Below are positions 1-10,200 of a stretch of DNA of 64,000 nucleotides, in pieces (the stretch's first letter is position 1; the number at the start of each line of letters is the position of its first letter). Location of the stretch: assembly GCA_001792895.1 (NCBI GenBank), contig MARA01000040.1, forward strand, positions 248,001 to 312,000. The letters run 5' to 3'. Origin of the DNA: Lentinus brumalis. Its lineage: Eukaryota; Basidiomycota; Agaricomycetes; Polyporales; Polyporaceae. Made by a program: the position numbers and the translations under genes. The notes below the pieces were generated by a model. It was given only the letters and a program-made list of their open reading frames with translations, did no database searches and was not told the DNA's origin.

Positions 1-181
1 TCAAGGTCGGTCTGTCGCTTCTTGGATGCTCAGAGAGTCCGTCGTGTTAACTTCTGCGTAGCCGAACAAAGTGGAGGTGCTGCCCGACGGTCTCGCTGGG
101 ATCCCCGACGGCCTCGCGAGACTTGAAGCGGGCAAGGTCAGCGGGACCAAGCTCATCGCCCGTCCTCAGGAGACCCCTTGA
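1..181 (+). CDS. MDR oxidoreductase, 3' end only (copy 1)
   Basis: This is the tail of a medium-chain dehydrogenase/reductase gene cut by the window edge. Bases 1-5 end an exon (…IK), a GT-AG intron runs from 6 to 61, and the last exon 62-181 encodes 39 residues starting PNKVEVLPDGL and ending RPQETP before TGA. The same 40-codon last exon recurs in five other copies in this window, at the same intron position and phase, so the assignment is firm although the catalytic part is missing. The intron starts GTCGGTCTGTCG, like that of the copy at 42737-44095, which suggests that copy is the closest relative here. Substrate cannot be inferred. Confidence 0.85.
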
Positions 182-709
182 GCTTGCTAACACCTCAATA
201 TACGGTGGGGTGGCGCGACGATTGCAGCGCAAACCACAGTCCGGTTGTACTACTTACATATCATAAAGGCAACTTCTACAGGTCTATCTTCCAAATCCAT
301 TGTCCACAGCGAGTCAGTGAGAATGCAGAGAACATTTGCGCAGACTTGCGTGTGCATGCGCATTCCCTATACGAACCCGTAACAAGTGTTGTGGTTCCAG
401 GCGCGTTAGGAGATACATATGACTAACCTGGTAGCCGTTCCGAATTTCATTTGTCAGCGATCCGCGATATCTGCTATGTCCGATGTTGGACAGGCCCGCC
501 ACGACCCTCGTGCTCGTTAACCATGTCGTACATGGTTCGGAATCTAGCGGGCTGCAGGTGAGAGCCACCCCAACTCCGATGCATCTATATCCTGACTCAC
601 CGCTCCGAAGGCTGGGCAGTTGTACGCGATCGAGTATAAAACCAGTCCTAGTTCTTGTTTCTCCATCACAGTCTCTAAGGACGACACAAGCTCACTGCAC
701 ACAAGTTCC
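182..709. other. intergenic region with promoter of copy 2
   Basis: No gene is seen in this 528 bp stretch. Short open frames on both strands show no recognisable motif. Its right end contains the TATA box of the next gene. Confidence 0.6.
635..640 (+). promoter_or_regulatory. TATA box of MDR copy 2
   Basis: TATAAA lies 70 bp before the ATG at 710. Several other MDR copies have a TATA-like box 55-75 bp before their ATG, which supports this start. Confidence 0.6.
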
Positions 710-2034
710 ATGGCTCCCACCACTCAGAAAGCGCTTGGCCTACTCGCGGAGGGCGAGCAATACAAACTCATCAATGACTGGCCCGTACCAACCCCAGGCC
801 CAAACGACGTTCTCGTGAAGGTCTTCTCCGCCGCCCTGAATCCCGGCGACTGGAAGATCCGGGACTATGGAGTGGCCGTGATCGGCGGCACGTACCCATA
901 CATCGGAGGGCTTGACGGCGCCGGTGTCGTCGAGGATGTCGGGTCGCAGGTCAAGAACCTCATCAAGGGTGACAGAGTGTGAGCAAGACCACGCCTTCGT
1001 CTGCTGGCTGGCTCGGCTGATGTCGGTGGTTCGTACGCGTCCTCAGTCTCTTCTCGTTCGGAAGCACCAAGCCGGAGAGGGCGACATTTCAGCAGTATAG
1101 CGTCCAGCCCGCGGAAAACGTTAGCAAGGTGCGCTTTCCATTACCCTGGGCGAGAGGCGCCATCCTGAACGCCTCTGCTCTAGATTCCGGATAACATCAC
1201 GTTCGATGCGGCAGCGTCCGTCCCAGTGTGCCTTGCGACCGTTGTGACCGGTATCTGGTCGCATGGACCGGGTGCCCGCTCCGTTGGCTTCCCTGCGCCT
1301 TGGGAGGAGGGTGGCTTGACGAAATTCAAAGGACAAGCTGCGCTCATCGTCGGCGGGTCGTCCTCTATCGGACAGTACGGTACGCCGTCCCGACCTCGCA
1401 GCAGAGAATGTGTCGGGATACTTACCTGTGTTTACCATGCAGCCATCCAGCTCGCCAAACTCCAAGGCTTCTCACCGATCATCGCGACGTCGTCTCTGAA
1501 GCACGCCGAATACCTTAAGTCGCTGGGGGCTACACACGTTGTCGACCGCTCTCTTTCCCCGGAGGCTATCGCGACGGAGCTTCAGAAGCTCACGGCCGGA
1601 CAGCCTATCACCTACGCGTACGACGCGATTGCGGACGAGACGACGCAGCACATGGCATACGATGCCGTCGCACCGGGGGCGCCCTGGTCCTCTCGAACTA
1701 CCCCGGACAGTGGATACTGGCAGAGAAGGTGAAGCGCGATGGCGGAGTGAAGAAGCTGGCGTATCCGTTCGCGGATCTGCAGATCCCCGAGAACAAGCAG
1801 CTCGGGGTGGAGCTATATGAAAGGCTGGAGGAGTGGCTGAGGTCTGGCATCGTTGTGGTGAGTAAGGTCCTCTCGCGGGTTCAATGACGGAGGCTGATCG
1901 CAGTGGGTCGACAGCCGAATAGGGTTGAGCTGCTGCCGGGAGGCTTGAACGGCATTACGGCCGGGCTCGAACGCCTGAAGGCCAACCAGGTCAGCGGTGT
2001 CAAGCTAGTCGTTCGTCCTCAGGAGACCGCCTGA
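710..2034 (+). pseudogene. MDR oxidoreductase, one-base frameshift (copy 2)
   Basis: Five-exon MDR gene: 710-978, 1047-1128, 1184-1379, 1443-1857 and 1915-2034. Exon 1 gives the GroES-like N-terminus (MAPTTQKALG…GDWKI…GGLDGAGVVEDVG). Exon 3 gives the Rossmann entry GGSSSIGQYG, and exon 5 the PNRVELLPGGL…PQETA tail. In exon 4 the frame breaks at about 1675-1681: after DAVAP a run of five G leads into a wrong frame, while one extra G restores APGGALVLSNYPGQW and everything downstream. Exon 4 is 415 nt, against 416 nt in the copy at 37013-38266, matching a single-base loss. It is either a recent pseudogene or an assembly error in a homopolymer. MDR proteins reduce or oxidise small carbonyl or enoyl compounds with NAD(P)H. 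The substrate is unknown. Confidence 0.8.
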
Positions 2035-2211
2035 GCATATGTATCTATGTACTGAATGCTCAGCGATCCGGCTTGCCCACAGACGTCGAATGTGATTGTT
2101 TGGGGGGAGGTGGCCACTGTCCGCTCTGCTCACAACCGATTCGCCAGGTTGGCATATACAGAAGACGTATACTACCTCTTACAGGACCGGAGGCGACAAT
2201 TCCCCTAGCCT

Positions 2212-3414
2212 CTAGGCGAGAGAGACAACAAGCTTCGCGGCGCTGACTTGGTTGTTCTTCAGCCTATCCAATCCAGCGGCAACGCCCTCTAGCCCGTCAG
2301 GAACGACTTCAAATCTGAGTGGCTGTCAGAAGATGTGAGTCTCCTGAACATTTGCAGAGTGATCACAAGATCCACGGCTCACCTTAATGTCGCCCGTCTC
2401 TAGCAGAGTGGAGAGTGCCAGGAACAACACCTTCCCAAACTCGACGTTCATCGGGAACTGAACCACGCCGCTCACTTGCACGACCGTCCGGCCGTCGCTC
2501 GTCTCTGCGATCTTCGGCGGAAGCAGAGTCAGGAGCTTCCCTGTAGGCGCGAGTAGCCCGTATCCCGCTGCCTGTGTTTCTGGAACGGATACGGCATCGT
2601 ACACGAGGGTGATCGGGCCACCCGCTATCTTCTGTACTTCGGCCTTCAGCGCATCCGCCGATAGGTTGCGGTCCAACACATGCGTCGCTCCATACGACTG
2701 CAGGAGGGCCGTGTTCTTGGCCGAGGCCGTTGTGATGATGGGTGAGAACCCCGAGAGCTTCGCGAATTGCAATGCTAAAGAAGAGCCAGTCGCAGAGGTA
2801 TAAGTGCATGTTCCTCCGATTTGCCGCACGGACTCACCAAGCGAGCCCGCAGTGCTAGCATCGCCAATGACAACGAGGGGAGTGTCTTTATACCTACCCC
2901 TCCCGCCTTCGGCCCATGGAGGCGTCAGAAGAGGACCGCCGGCATTGAAGTAGAACCCAATGGCCGCGGTCGCGAACGCAAGTGGCAGGGTGGCGCCCTG
3001 CTCGAAGGAAAGCGATTCTGGAAGCTATGAAGTACATGAGCTCGAGCTCTCACGGATATGATACGAGATGTCAACCTTGGCGGCGAGTCCCCCATCAATC
3101 AACGTATACTGCTGGAAGCATGCACGGTCGTCCTCCGAGAATCCCTGGTAGAGGACTCTGTCGCCATTCGCGAATGCGGTGACGCTCTCCCCGACTGCCT
3201 CTACGACTCCAGCTGCATCGTGCCCAAGGATGGTCGGGTACGTCTCCGCCATACCAAACGTTACGATCTTCCAGTCGACCGGGTTCAGACCGACCGCCTC
3301 GTTCTTGACGAGGATATCGGTAGGGCCCGGCTTTGGGACCTCACGAGTCCCGATTACGAGCTCGCCTTGCTTCGACTGGACGAACAGGACCTTTTGCTGG
3401 GATGAGGGCGGCAT
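2212..3414 (-). CDS. MDR oxidoreductase (copy 3)
   Basis: Four exons on the minus strand: 3414-3076, 3024-2838, 2774-2383 and 2322-2212, encoding 342 aa. The start is MPPSSQQKVLFVQ. The GroES-like N-terminal half (NPVDWKI, GHDAAGVVEAVG) is followed by a nucleotide-binding region (VVIGDASTAGSLGALQFAKLSGF; here GD replaces the GG of the other copies) and the usual C-terminal tail PLRFEVVPDGL. The GHE motif and cysteine ligands of zinc-type alcohol dehydrogenases are not apparent, so a zinc-independent quinone-reductase or enoyl-reductase-like activity is more likely than alcohol dehydrogenase; this is inference. It belongs to the FPE.ISF subfamily but is its most divergent member here: exon 2 reads LPESLSFEQGATLPLAFATAAIG. 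It ends 177 bp from copy 2, tail to tail. Confidence 0.85.
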
Positions 3415-3808
3415 GATAGAAAGCGAATGGGACCTCTGGATCCGCTCCGTGCTATCAAGTCTCTTATGAGCGAGGTGCAATCAGGTACCTATCTCTTCGG
3501 TGTGAGGAATACCTCAGCGACTGACAGCTCAATGCCATCATCATGATGGGCGCAACGCTAGAAGCGGCGTTGACAACAGCGCACAACGGCGCAGCATGCT
3601 CATTTCGTTTCCTACTTACGAAGCTTTTGGTCTGACAGAACCTCTCCTGCATTGCTCATGTATGTACACATCATGTCGTAGCAAATACCTGAGTCTGTGC
3701 TCGCTCTGCAAGCCTAAATTTAAGTGAGTTACTCCGTCAAACCGACAGGGGACAGACTTCGACACCGATCACAAAAGGCTTCGACAACTGATAGTGACAT
3801 ACATAGTT
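3415..3808. other. intergenic region between MDR copies 3 and 4
   Basis: Promoter side of copy 3 and 3' side of copy 4. No gene, RNA or clear repeat is seen. Confidence 0.5.
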
Positions 3809-5032
3809 TCACGCGGTCTCGGACGGATGGATAATCAGCTTCGAGGCGCTGACCTGATTGGCCTTCAGCTTCTCCAGGCCGGCGGTGACCCCACCCAAAC
3901 CTCCCGGAATGACCTCGAAGTTGAGAGGCTGAGAATGACATTCTTGCAAGTCAGCGGCTGGATGCTTGAAGTCCATCGAACCAGCTCACCTTGATCTCAC
4001 CGGATTCCAGGAGTCCAGGGAGCGCACGGAACAACGCCTTGCCGAGCTCCGCGTTGTGCGGCAGTTGGACCGTACCGTGGACCTGGGAGAGGATGCGTCC
4101 CTCGCTCGTCTCCGTTACCGCCTCGGGAAGCAGGACGAGCAGCTTGCCGCCTGCAGCAAGCAACCCGTACGCTGCGTTCTGCGTCTCGGGGGTCGAAATC
4201 GCGTCGTAGACCACGGAAACCGGCCCTCCTGTGAGCTTTGTCACCTCGGCGTGGAGCGCGTCCGCGGAGAGGTTGCGGTCGAGGACGTGCGTTGCCCCGT
4301 ATGACTTGAGGAGCGCGGCGTTTTTGAGGGACGCGGTAGTGATGATGGGCGAGAAGCCGGACAGCTTAGCAAGCTGGATCACTGTAGTAGGCAGAACGAG
4401 CGACGGTGAGCCAGCAGTATCCAGCTACACGAACAAACCCTGTGCCTACCGAGCGAACCAACGACACTGGATCCACCGATGACCACGAGCGGAGTGCCAG
4501 CATACTTTCCCTTTCCGCCCTCCGCCCAAGGAGCGACGAACTTCGTGGCTCCATGCGGGTGGTACAACCCGATAGCAGCGGTGGCGACGGCGACGGGGAG
4601 AGTCGCGGCCTGATCGAACGAGATCTTCTCGGGGAACTGTATCGTTCTTCATCAGCTCCCTTACGACATACCAATATATGGCCCACTTACCTTTGCAGCA
4701 AGGTCAGCAGCAATCAGGGAATACTCTTGGTAGTTCGCGCGGTCGTCCTCGAGCCAACCTTGGTACAGGACACGGTCGCCCTTCTTGAGCGAGGTGACGC
4801 CCTCGCCGACCGCCTCAACGACGCCAGCAGCGTCAAGCCCGAGAATGACTGGGTACTTCTCGACGAGAATCCCCCAGGTCTGGATCTTCCATTCGACTGG
4901 GTTCAGGCCGACGGCCACGTTCTTGACGAGGACGTCGCCCGGACCAGGCTTTGGAACGTCGCGTGTCTTCAAGGCAAACTCGCCCTGCTTGTCCTGAAGG
5001 ACAAGGACCTTCTGTTGCGTAGGAGTAGACAT
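3809..5032 (-). CDS. MDR oxidoreductase (copy 4)
   Basis: Four exons: 5032-4691 (342 nt), 4636-4450 (187), 4381-3990 (392) and 3928-3809 (120), giving 346 aa. The protein starts MSTPTQQKVLVLQDKQGEF. It has the GroES-like half with NPVEWKIQTWG and GLDAAGVVEAVG, the Rossmann glycine motif VVIGGSSVVGSLG with VIQLAKLSGF, and the tail PLNFEVIPGGL…HPSETA. It is nearly identical to the copy at 33187-34413 on the opposite strand and close to the one at 34946-36175. Exon lengths agree to the base except exon 1 of the 34946 copy, which is one codon shorter. All frames are open, so it should be functional. Upstream there is a TATA box and a motif shared with those two copies. Substrate unknown. Confidence 0.88.
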
Positions 5033-5099
5033 GAGGAGACGTTATGCGGGGGATGGAGATCGAATTGTGTTACAGACCCCCCAGGCTCAGTACCATACC

Positions 5100-5106
5100 T
5101 TTTATA
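5100..5106 (-). promoter_or_regulatory. TATA box of MDR copy 4
   Basis: TATAAAA on the minus strand, about 70 bp upstream of the ATG at 5032. Confidence 0.6.
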
Positions 5107-5161
5107 TGTATGCTTGACGCGTTAGACAGACTGCGCCATTGTGTACAGTCCGCATTCGCCA

Positions 5162-5180
5162 TAGCACATCAGTCGCGCCA
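5162..5180 (-). promoter_or_regulatory. conserved upstream motif, MDR copy 4
   Basis: TGGCGCGACTGATGTGCTA on the minus strand, about 130 bp before the start codon. Near-identical 19-mers sit at about the same distance from the starts of the copies at 33187 and 36175. It is a candidate transcription-factor site, or simply sequence retained since duplication. Confidence 0.45.
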
Positions 5181-5408
5181 TTGCAAGGCGACGGAAGGCC
5201 ACTCCAGTCGAAGACGTCTACGACACGTGCTTGTGCAGGCACCTCGAATACTCTCTGATAAACCACGATGAGTAATTCAGTGTGCCACTGAGAAAACCGG
5301 CTCAAGATTGCTATGTGGGCACTGGCTAACTGAAGACGTTGTTAGCGTGCGTGTGAAGCTGCTTTGTCACGACACGGGTCCGTAGCTTGAAGTTGCCGGC
5401 GGGTGACG

Positions 5409-5690
5409 ACTTCCCGACGGCAGTGGATAGAGACTGTCCCCGTACGACAGCGCGGCGTCTTTGGTATGTGAAATTACACGTACGAAAGGATCCGTCGAAC
5501 CGAGTGGATTGGGGGTATGGCGGTGGTAGCACTGAGCGTTGAGCCCCCTGAGTGGATAAACTTCCCGACGGCAGTTGATGGAGACTGTCACCGTACGAGA
5601 GCGCGGCGTCTCTGAGATGTGAAATTTCACCGTATGAAAGCATCCGTCGATCCGAGTGGTTTGCTGGTATGGCGGTGGTAGCACTGAACA
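5409..5690. repeat. imperfect direct repeat, two units of about 130 bp, period 151
   Basis: Unit A (about 5409-5538) and unit B (about 5560-5690) both begin ACTTCCCGACGGCAGT and end GGCGGTGGTAGCACTGA. In between they share ..GAGACTGTC.CCGTACGA.AGCGCGGCGTCT and TCCGTCGA.CCGAGTGG. A third copy lies inverted at 32651-32763, upstream of the duplicate MDR gene at 33187. The first bases also recur at about 36478. No coding potential is seen. Confidence 0.75.
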
Positions 5691-6164
5691 TCGAACATCG
5701 AACGCCCAAGGATGACGACGCAGCTTCTTCCGCAGCTGCACCGCAGTGGCTCTCGCAGGCTTGTTCCTGGCCGTCTACAGACGCGGACCCACGATCCGTG
5801 GTCCACTCAGACAACATCGTAATGTAGGGAACAGCCACAGGATGAGATACGGAGTCGACTGACAGTGTTGCAGTCATAGCCCGGGAGAGATTGGTTTAAT
5901 AACAAGCACATGTATTCATCACATATACATGCTTCGATTACGGGTATCGATATGAAGACATCTGAGACCGTAAGCAGCATGCGACAACTTGACCGATAGG
6001 AGGGTATAAAGCATGTCCGACGCACATAGATACAACATATATTACGGTCCATCCTCGGTCATCCCACGGGCAGTCGTCATACAGAGGCATAAAGTTCGGG
6101 ATGGTCATGGTCATGGCATCGTCAAAGCAGGCAGGGCGATGAAACGCGACTCCGCTCAGCAGCC
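5691..6164. other. intergenic region
   Basis: No gene is supported in this 474 bp between the repeat and the Hsp20-like gene. Confidence 0.5.
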
Positions 6165-7225
6165 TCATTGCGAGTAGATGAGGGGCTGGGGGAGGCAATC
6201 TCCGCCAGGACGCCGCCGCACATGAATCATGAGCTGGCCGGCCTCGAACACGGCGCGCACGGACATCATGTCCACGTCCGCAGGGGAGAACAAGACTTCC
6301 CATTCGTAGTGCGCTGGAGCAGTCACGGGGCGTAAGCACCACACTTGTATACCTTCGTCTCTCCTCGCATGCGAGTCCACAAGAACGCGAGCGGAAGAAG
6401 CGGATGATGGAGTGGGAGGTACTCACAGTCGTGCTCTCGGTGCCATAGGTCGGCCACCACCGCCAGCCGCGCCCCCTTCTTCGCGGACACGGTCACCATC
6501 TCCGGCGCAAGGCCCTCGGGCAGGAAAACCGCGAGCGTATGTTGCGACTGGGTCGATTGGAGCCGCATGGGCGGTGTCCGGGCAGGCGACGGCGCTCGTC
6601 GCGCGTGTGCGATAGGCGACTCCGGGATGAATGCCGACGGATGTGGTGCTTGGGACGCGAGATTCGGGGAGTAGAGCGAATGTGAGGACGGGAGGCAAGA
6701 TAGCACGGGGCTCAAGATAGGGCTATGGTACTCAGGCTGAGAATGCAGCACGTCGGAGGACGGCGGAGGAGGCGGCATGGCAGCCTTCAGGTCCATCGCG
6801 CTGGTCTTGTGGGTGATAGTATGCGAGGAGGACGAGAATGAGCGAGTGGTGGGCGTCGCAGACGGCATTAGGAGAGAGCAAGGTGCGGAAGGAGGCGCAG
6901 CAGGGTCGTCGCAGGACTTTATCGACTCGTGGGCGCAGTACGCGAGCTCCGCTGGCAAGGGGTCGGAAAGTAGAAGAGGGGGAAGCAATACGAGTGGTAC
7001 AGGCAATGGGGTCCGCGCACACGTCTGGAAGTGCGCTTGCACCTGTGCTTGGGTATGGAGGAGAGCGTGCGCCTGCGCCTGCGCGGGCCCCTCAGGCTCT
7101 GCCTGTCCGAGGAGCAGCGATCCACCAATACTGGACTGAACAGAGTCACCGGGGTGGGCGGAAGCGAGCAGAACGGAGGTATGAGAGGAGTTCGAGGATA
7201 AGTTGGAAGTCGCCACGGCGTTCAT
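6165..7225 (-). CDS. Hsp20/alpha-crystallin-like domain protein with low-complexity N-terminus
   Basis: Two exons: 7225-6427 and 6313-6165, separated by a 113 bp GT-AG intron; 315 aa from the ATG at 7225. The N-terminal two thirds are low complexity, rich in Ser/Pro/Ala with a QAQAHALLHTQAQVQAHFQ stretch, and look disordered. The last 90 residues form the only domain-like part: HTLAVFLPEGLAPEMVTVSA…VVADLWH, then after the intron HYEWEVLFSPADVDM..VRAVFEAGQLMIHVRRR. The alternating hydrophobic strands and the GQLMIHV ending resemble the Hsp20/CS-type beta-sandwich seen in many mushroom proteins. The start is uncertain: the same frame stays open upstream, with another ATG at 7732. A small-heat-shock-like role is inference. 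Confidence 0.6.
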
Positions 7226-10200
7226 ACTGGTACTGGAGTGCGACCGAACACCAGCTAGGAGGCCCGCATGCGCAGACGAGAGGCGGAACGTGTTTGGTGC
7301 GACGCATTCTGCTGGGAAACATGAGTAGGGTAGGATGTGCGCGTGATGAGGTAATCGCGACATAACATGCACGACCGTGCCCGTATGTTTCGAGCAGATC
7401 GTCCGGAAGCGCCCATAGCTCGTGTAGCCGATGGCGCGAGATTGGCGTATGTACATACCTCGTCGTGTCAGAGGAGGCGCACGACCTAGTGCAGCGAACG
7501 CCGCCGCCTTCGTGCCTCCTAATGTCGTCGGCATTCTTGGCGCTCTCGCTGTACAGCGCACATCGGTCCCAGTCGGAAGGTCAGATCCGGGGCGGTCCCT
7601 CGAGAGAACATCCAGGCTTGAGAGGGTATAGCTAGCTCTAAGTGCTGGAGGCTGACCGGCGCATGTCGTCAGTGAGACGACACGAGGCAGGATACTTCCG
7701 GAGACCCGGCGCGAGCACACAGACAGAGACATAGCTACGAACTGCGCTGGATAATCGGAGATGCGGCTTCTAGCGTGTAGCGTGGTCAGTGTGAACAATA
7801 GGAAGTGCTGCCAGAGCTATAGGACCTGCGCGTCGTTGACGAGGTGGGGAAAGCAGTAGGCTACCAGAGCACGGGAGTGAGGAGCAAGTTGAGATGAAGG
7901 CAAGAAGCAGAGCTCCGGGTTAAAGTGAGCGCAGGGCAGGGAGATTGAGATCTGGCCTGCGGGTAAGTCTGCGGCTAGGATAACGATCGTGACCGCCGCG
8001 AGGTGGCTGGATGTCCGAGTTCAGGCCGTGCACATCCCATGCACCGTTCATGATCGCCTCTCGTGACGTTCCTCAGCAGCGTGAGTGGCTGCGCCTCCGG
8101 TGGCAGGGATGAACAGAAGATCCCGGAGCTGGCGCGATCGCATATGAGCGACTTCTGTGGACATTATATCCGAAGAGAACCAACCTCACGTTGTTGTCTT
8201 CGTCATTCGTTGCGGGTACCCTCTAACCTTCTGCAATAAGAAGTGGTCAAAGAACGCACAGGTAGTCAGAATCGTCGGATAGTCTTCGCGTCGACGCATC
8301 CCATGAATGACATCAACTACACCCGGTTGGTTCTCCGAAGTCCCAATACTCCACGCTGAGAAGGGCATATGCACGCACCATGCCGCGGGAATTTCGCATA
8401 GGATCCCTCCTGACCTGTTAGATACAGTGTCAGCGCTGGAGAGAGGAGCGTGAACCCAAGTCGCCCAGCACTCGTAGAGAATATGGATGGAGTGCGACAA
8501 GGTGGCTGGCTCGGTGATACCACTGGCAGTAAACTCCACAAGACTACCTTGCAAGTCAAAGACTCGGAGTGAGACACGGCGAGGGCTGCAGTTCCCGCAA
8601 CGCATTCGTCCGCCTTTGAGTTCGACTGCCTCGCCGAGAGGCTGCTGGCGACTGCGCTGTCATGCACGGGCCTTGGCACACGAGCAGGAGGAGCAGAAGC
8701 AGCGACAGTGATGGCGGACAAGTACCGTTGGAGCCAGCCCTAGACTAGCGAGAGAAGATCATCGTCCTGCCCTGCTCGCAGTCGGGGAGCTGACCGAGAG
8801 TTGCTAAGATGCGCCACAAGCTGCGAATATTTGAATGCAGGCTGTATGGAAGGAGACATCTGATCGACGTGGCGTGAGACCAAGGTCGCCCAGCGGTGGG
8901 CCCGGAGTCGCTAGTGCTTGTGCGCTGGAGATCTCGGACTCTGTAGCTTGTCTGCACCAGACCAAAGGAGGACGGGACGATTCAGCGAGGGGTTGCGCCG
9001 GAGGCAGAAGAAACAGAGTTTGCACTCACCCTTCTTGCACCCTGATATCACACCCTCGGAGGCTGAGACGTACTAGAATGGTCAACCAAACGCTACGATC
9101 CTGCTTCATGCTTCAGCGCCGCAGTAGTAAATTTGCACAGGTACCTCCTCAACACCCCCCGAGCGCACCTGCAGATCAACTACTGTCTGGACAAGCTTAC
9201 GCGGATGATGGTGAGTTGTATAGAGTACAGATATGACAAGCAGAGCAGGAAACAAGCATGTCGTCGAATCGACCATAGCAGACCATGGCCGTCTGTTCCA
9301 GAGAGGGTGATCTGCGGACTCCGATCTATGAGCGCCTCGATAGCCTGCGCGCGCCAAGTCCGGCGAGCCATCCGGGCCTCGAACCAACCTCGAACTGGTG
9401 CTGTCCTCCGTGCAATAAGTTGCTATGTACAAGCGAGGGACCTTCATCAAGACGTCGATATCGAGGGCCCACACAGCCGTCGGACTTCTGCGTCCGCGGC
9501 TGTGGCATGTGCACAGGATCGAATCTCGACCCTCCGATGAATCTGAAGCGTACTACGCATGATACGTACTCCGAGGTTACTCAACCAACTCACCTCGCAA
9601 CAGCGGGTTCTTGCAATGCTTCCTATCGGAATGAAGCGGCTTCACATTTGAAATGTTCTGAATCCCAGAATCTCAAAGAACGTAGGAAGCAAGTCAGGGA
9701 CCTCTTCGAACCCCGGAAGTGCCGAACGACTGGGCGAGAGTGACCCAGGCGAAGGAACCCCTTCTCGACTGCCAGGACACAATTACTATCAGTACGACTG
9801 ACCACGACTTCGGGACTCCGCAGTCGAGAAAGAAATCTACTGGTCCGACTCGCTCACGAAGACCCACGATCAGCGAGGGACCCAGCGGCTGCACTCGTGT
9901 CCCTTCGAATTCGCCACGGGAACGTACGCTCAGCTGGCAAGTACGTGTTTTCAGAAATCTGAAAACAGCTCTAGACTGTACTGACATCCGCCTGCGAGAC
10001 TGGGGTGCGAACGTACGAGGCTAAGGGGAACACTTCGCACCCTCGCTCGCTATCAGCTGCCATGAGGCTTGGCCGGCTCCGGTTGACGTCGCTCGCGGTA
10101 CGGACCGTATGCATAATCATAAGTCGAGGAGTCGAGAACGTCCCAGGGGTCTTAATCCACACTCCCTAGCACAGTCCACGTTCGAGCGAGTGTGCACTAG

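Noticed and set aside
8186..8605. 139-codon minus-strand ORF
   Set aside because: Some stretches look protein-like but no family, partner exon or promoter could be found.
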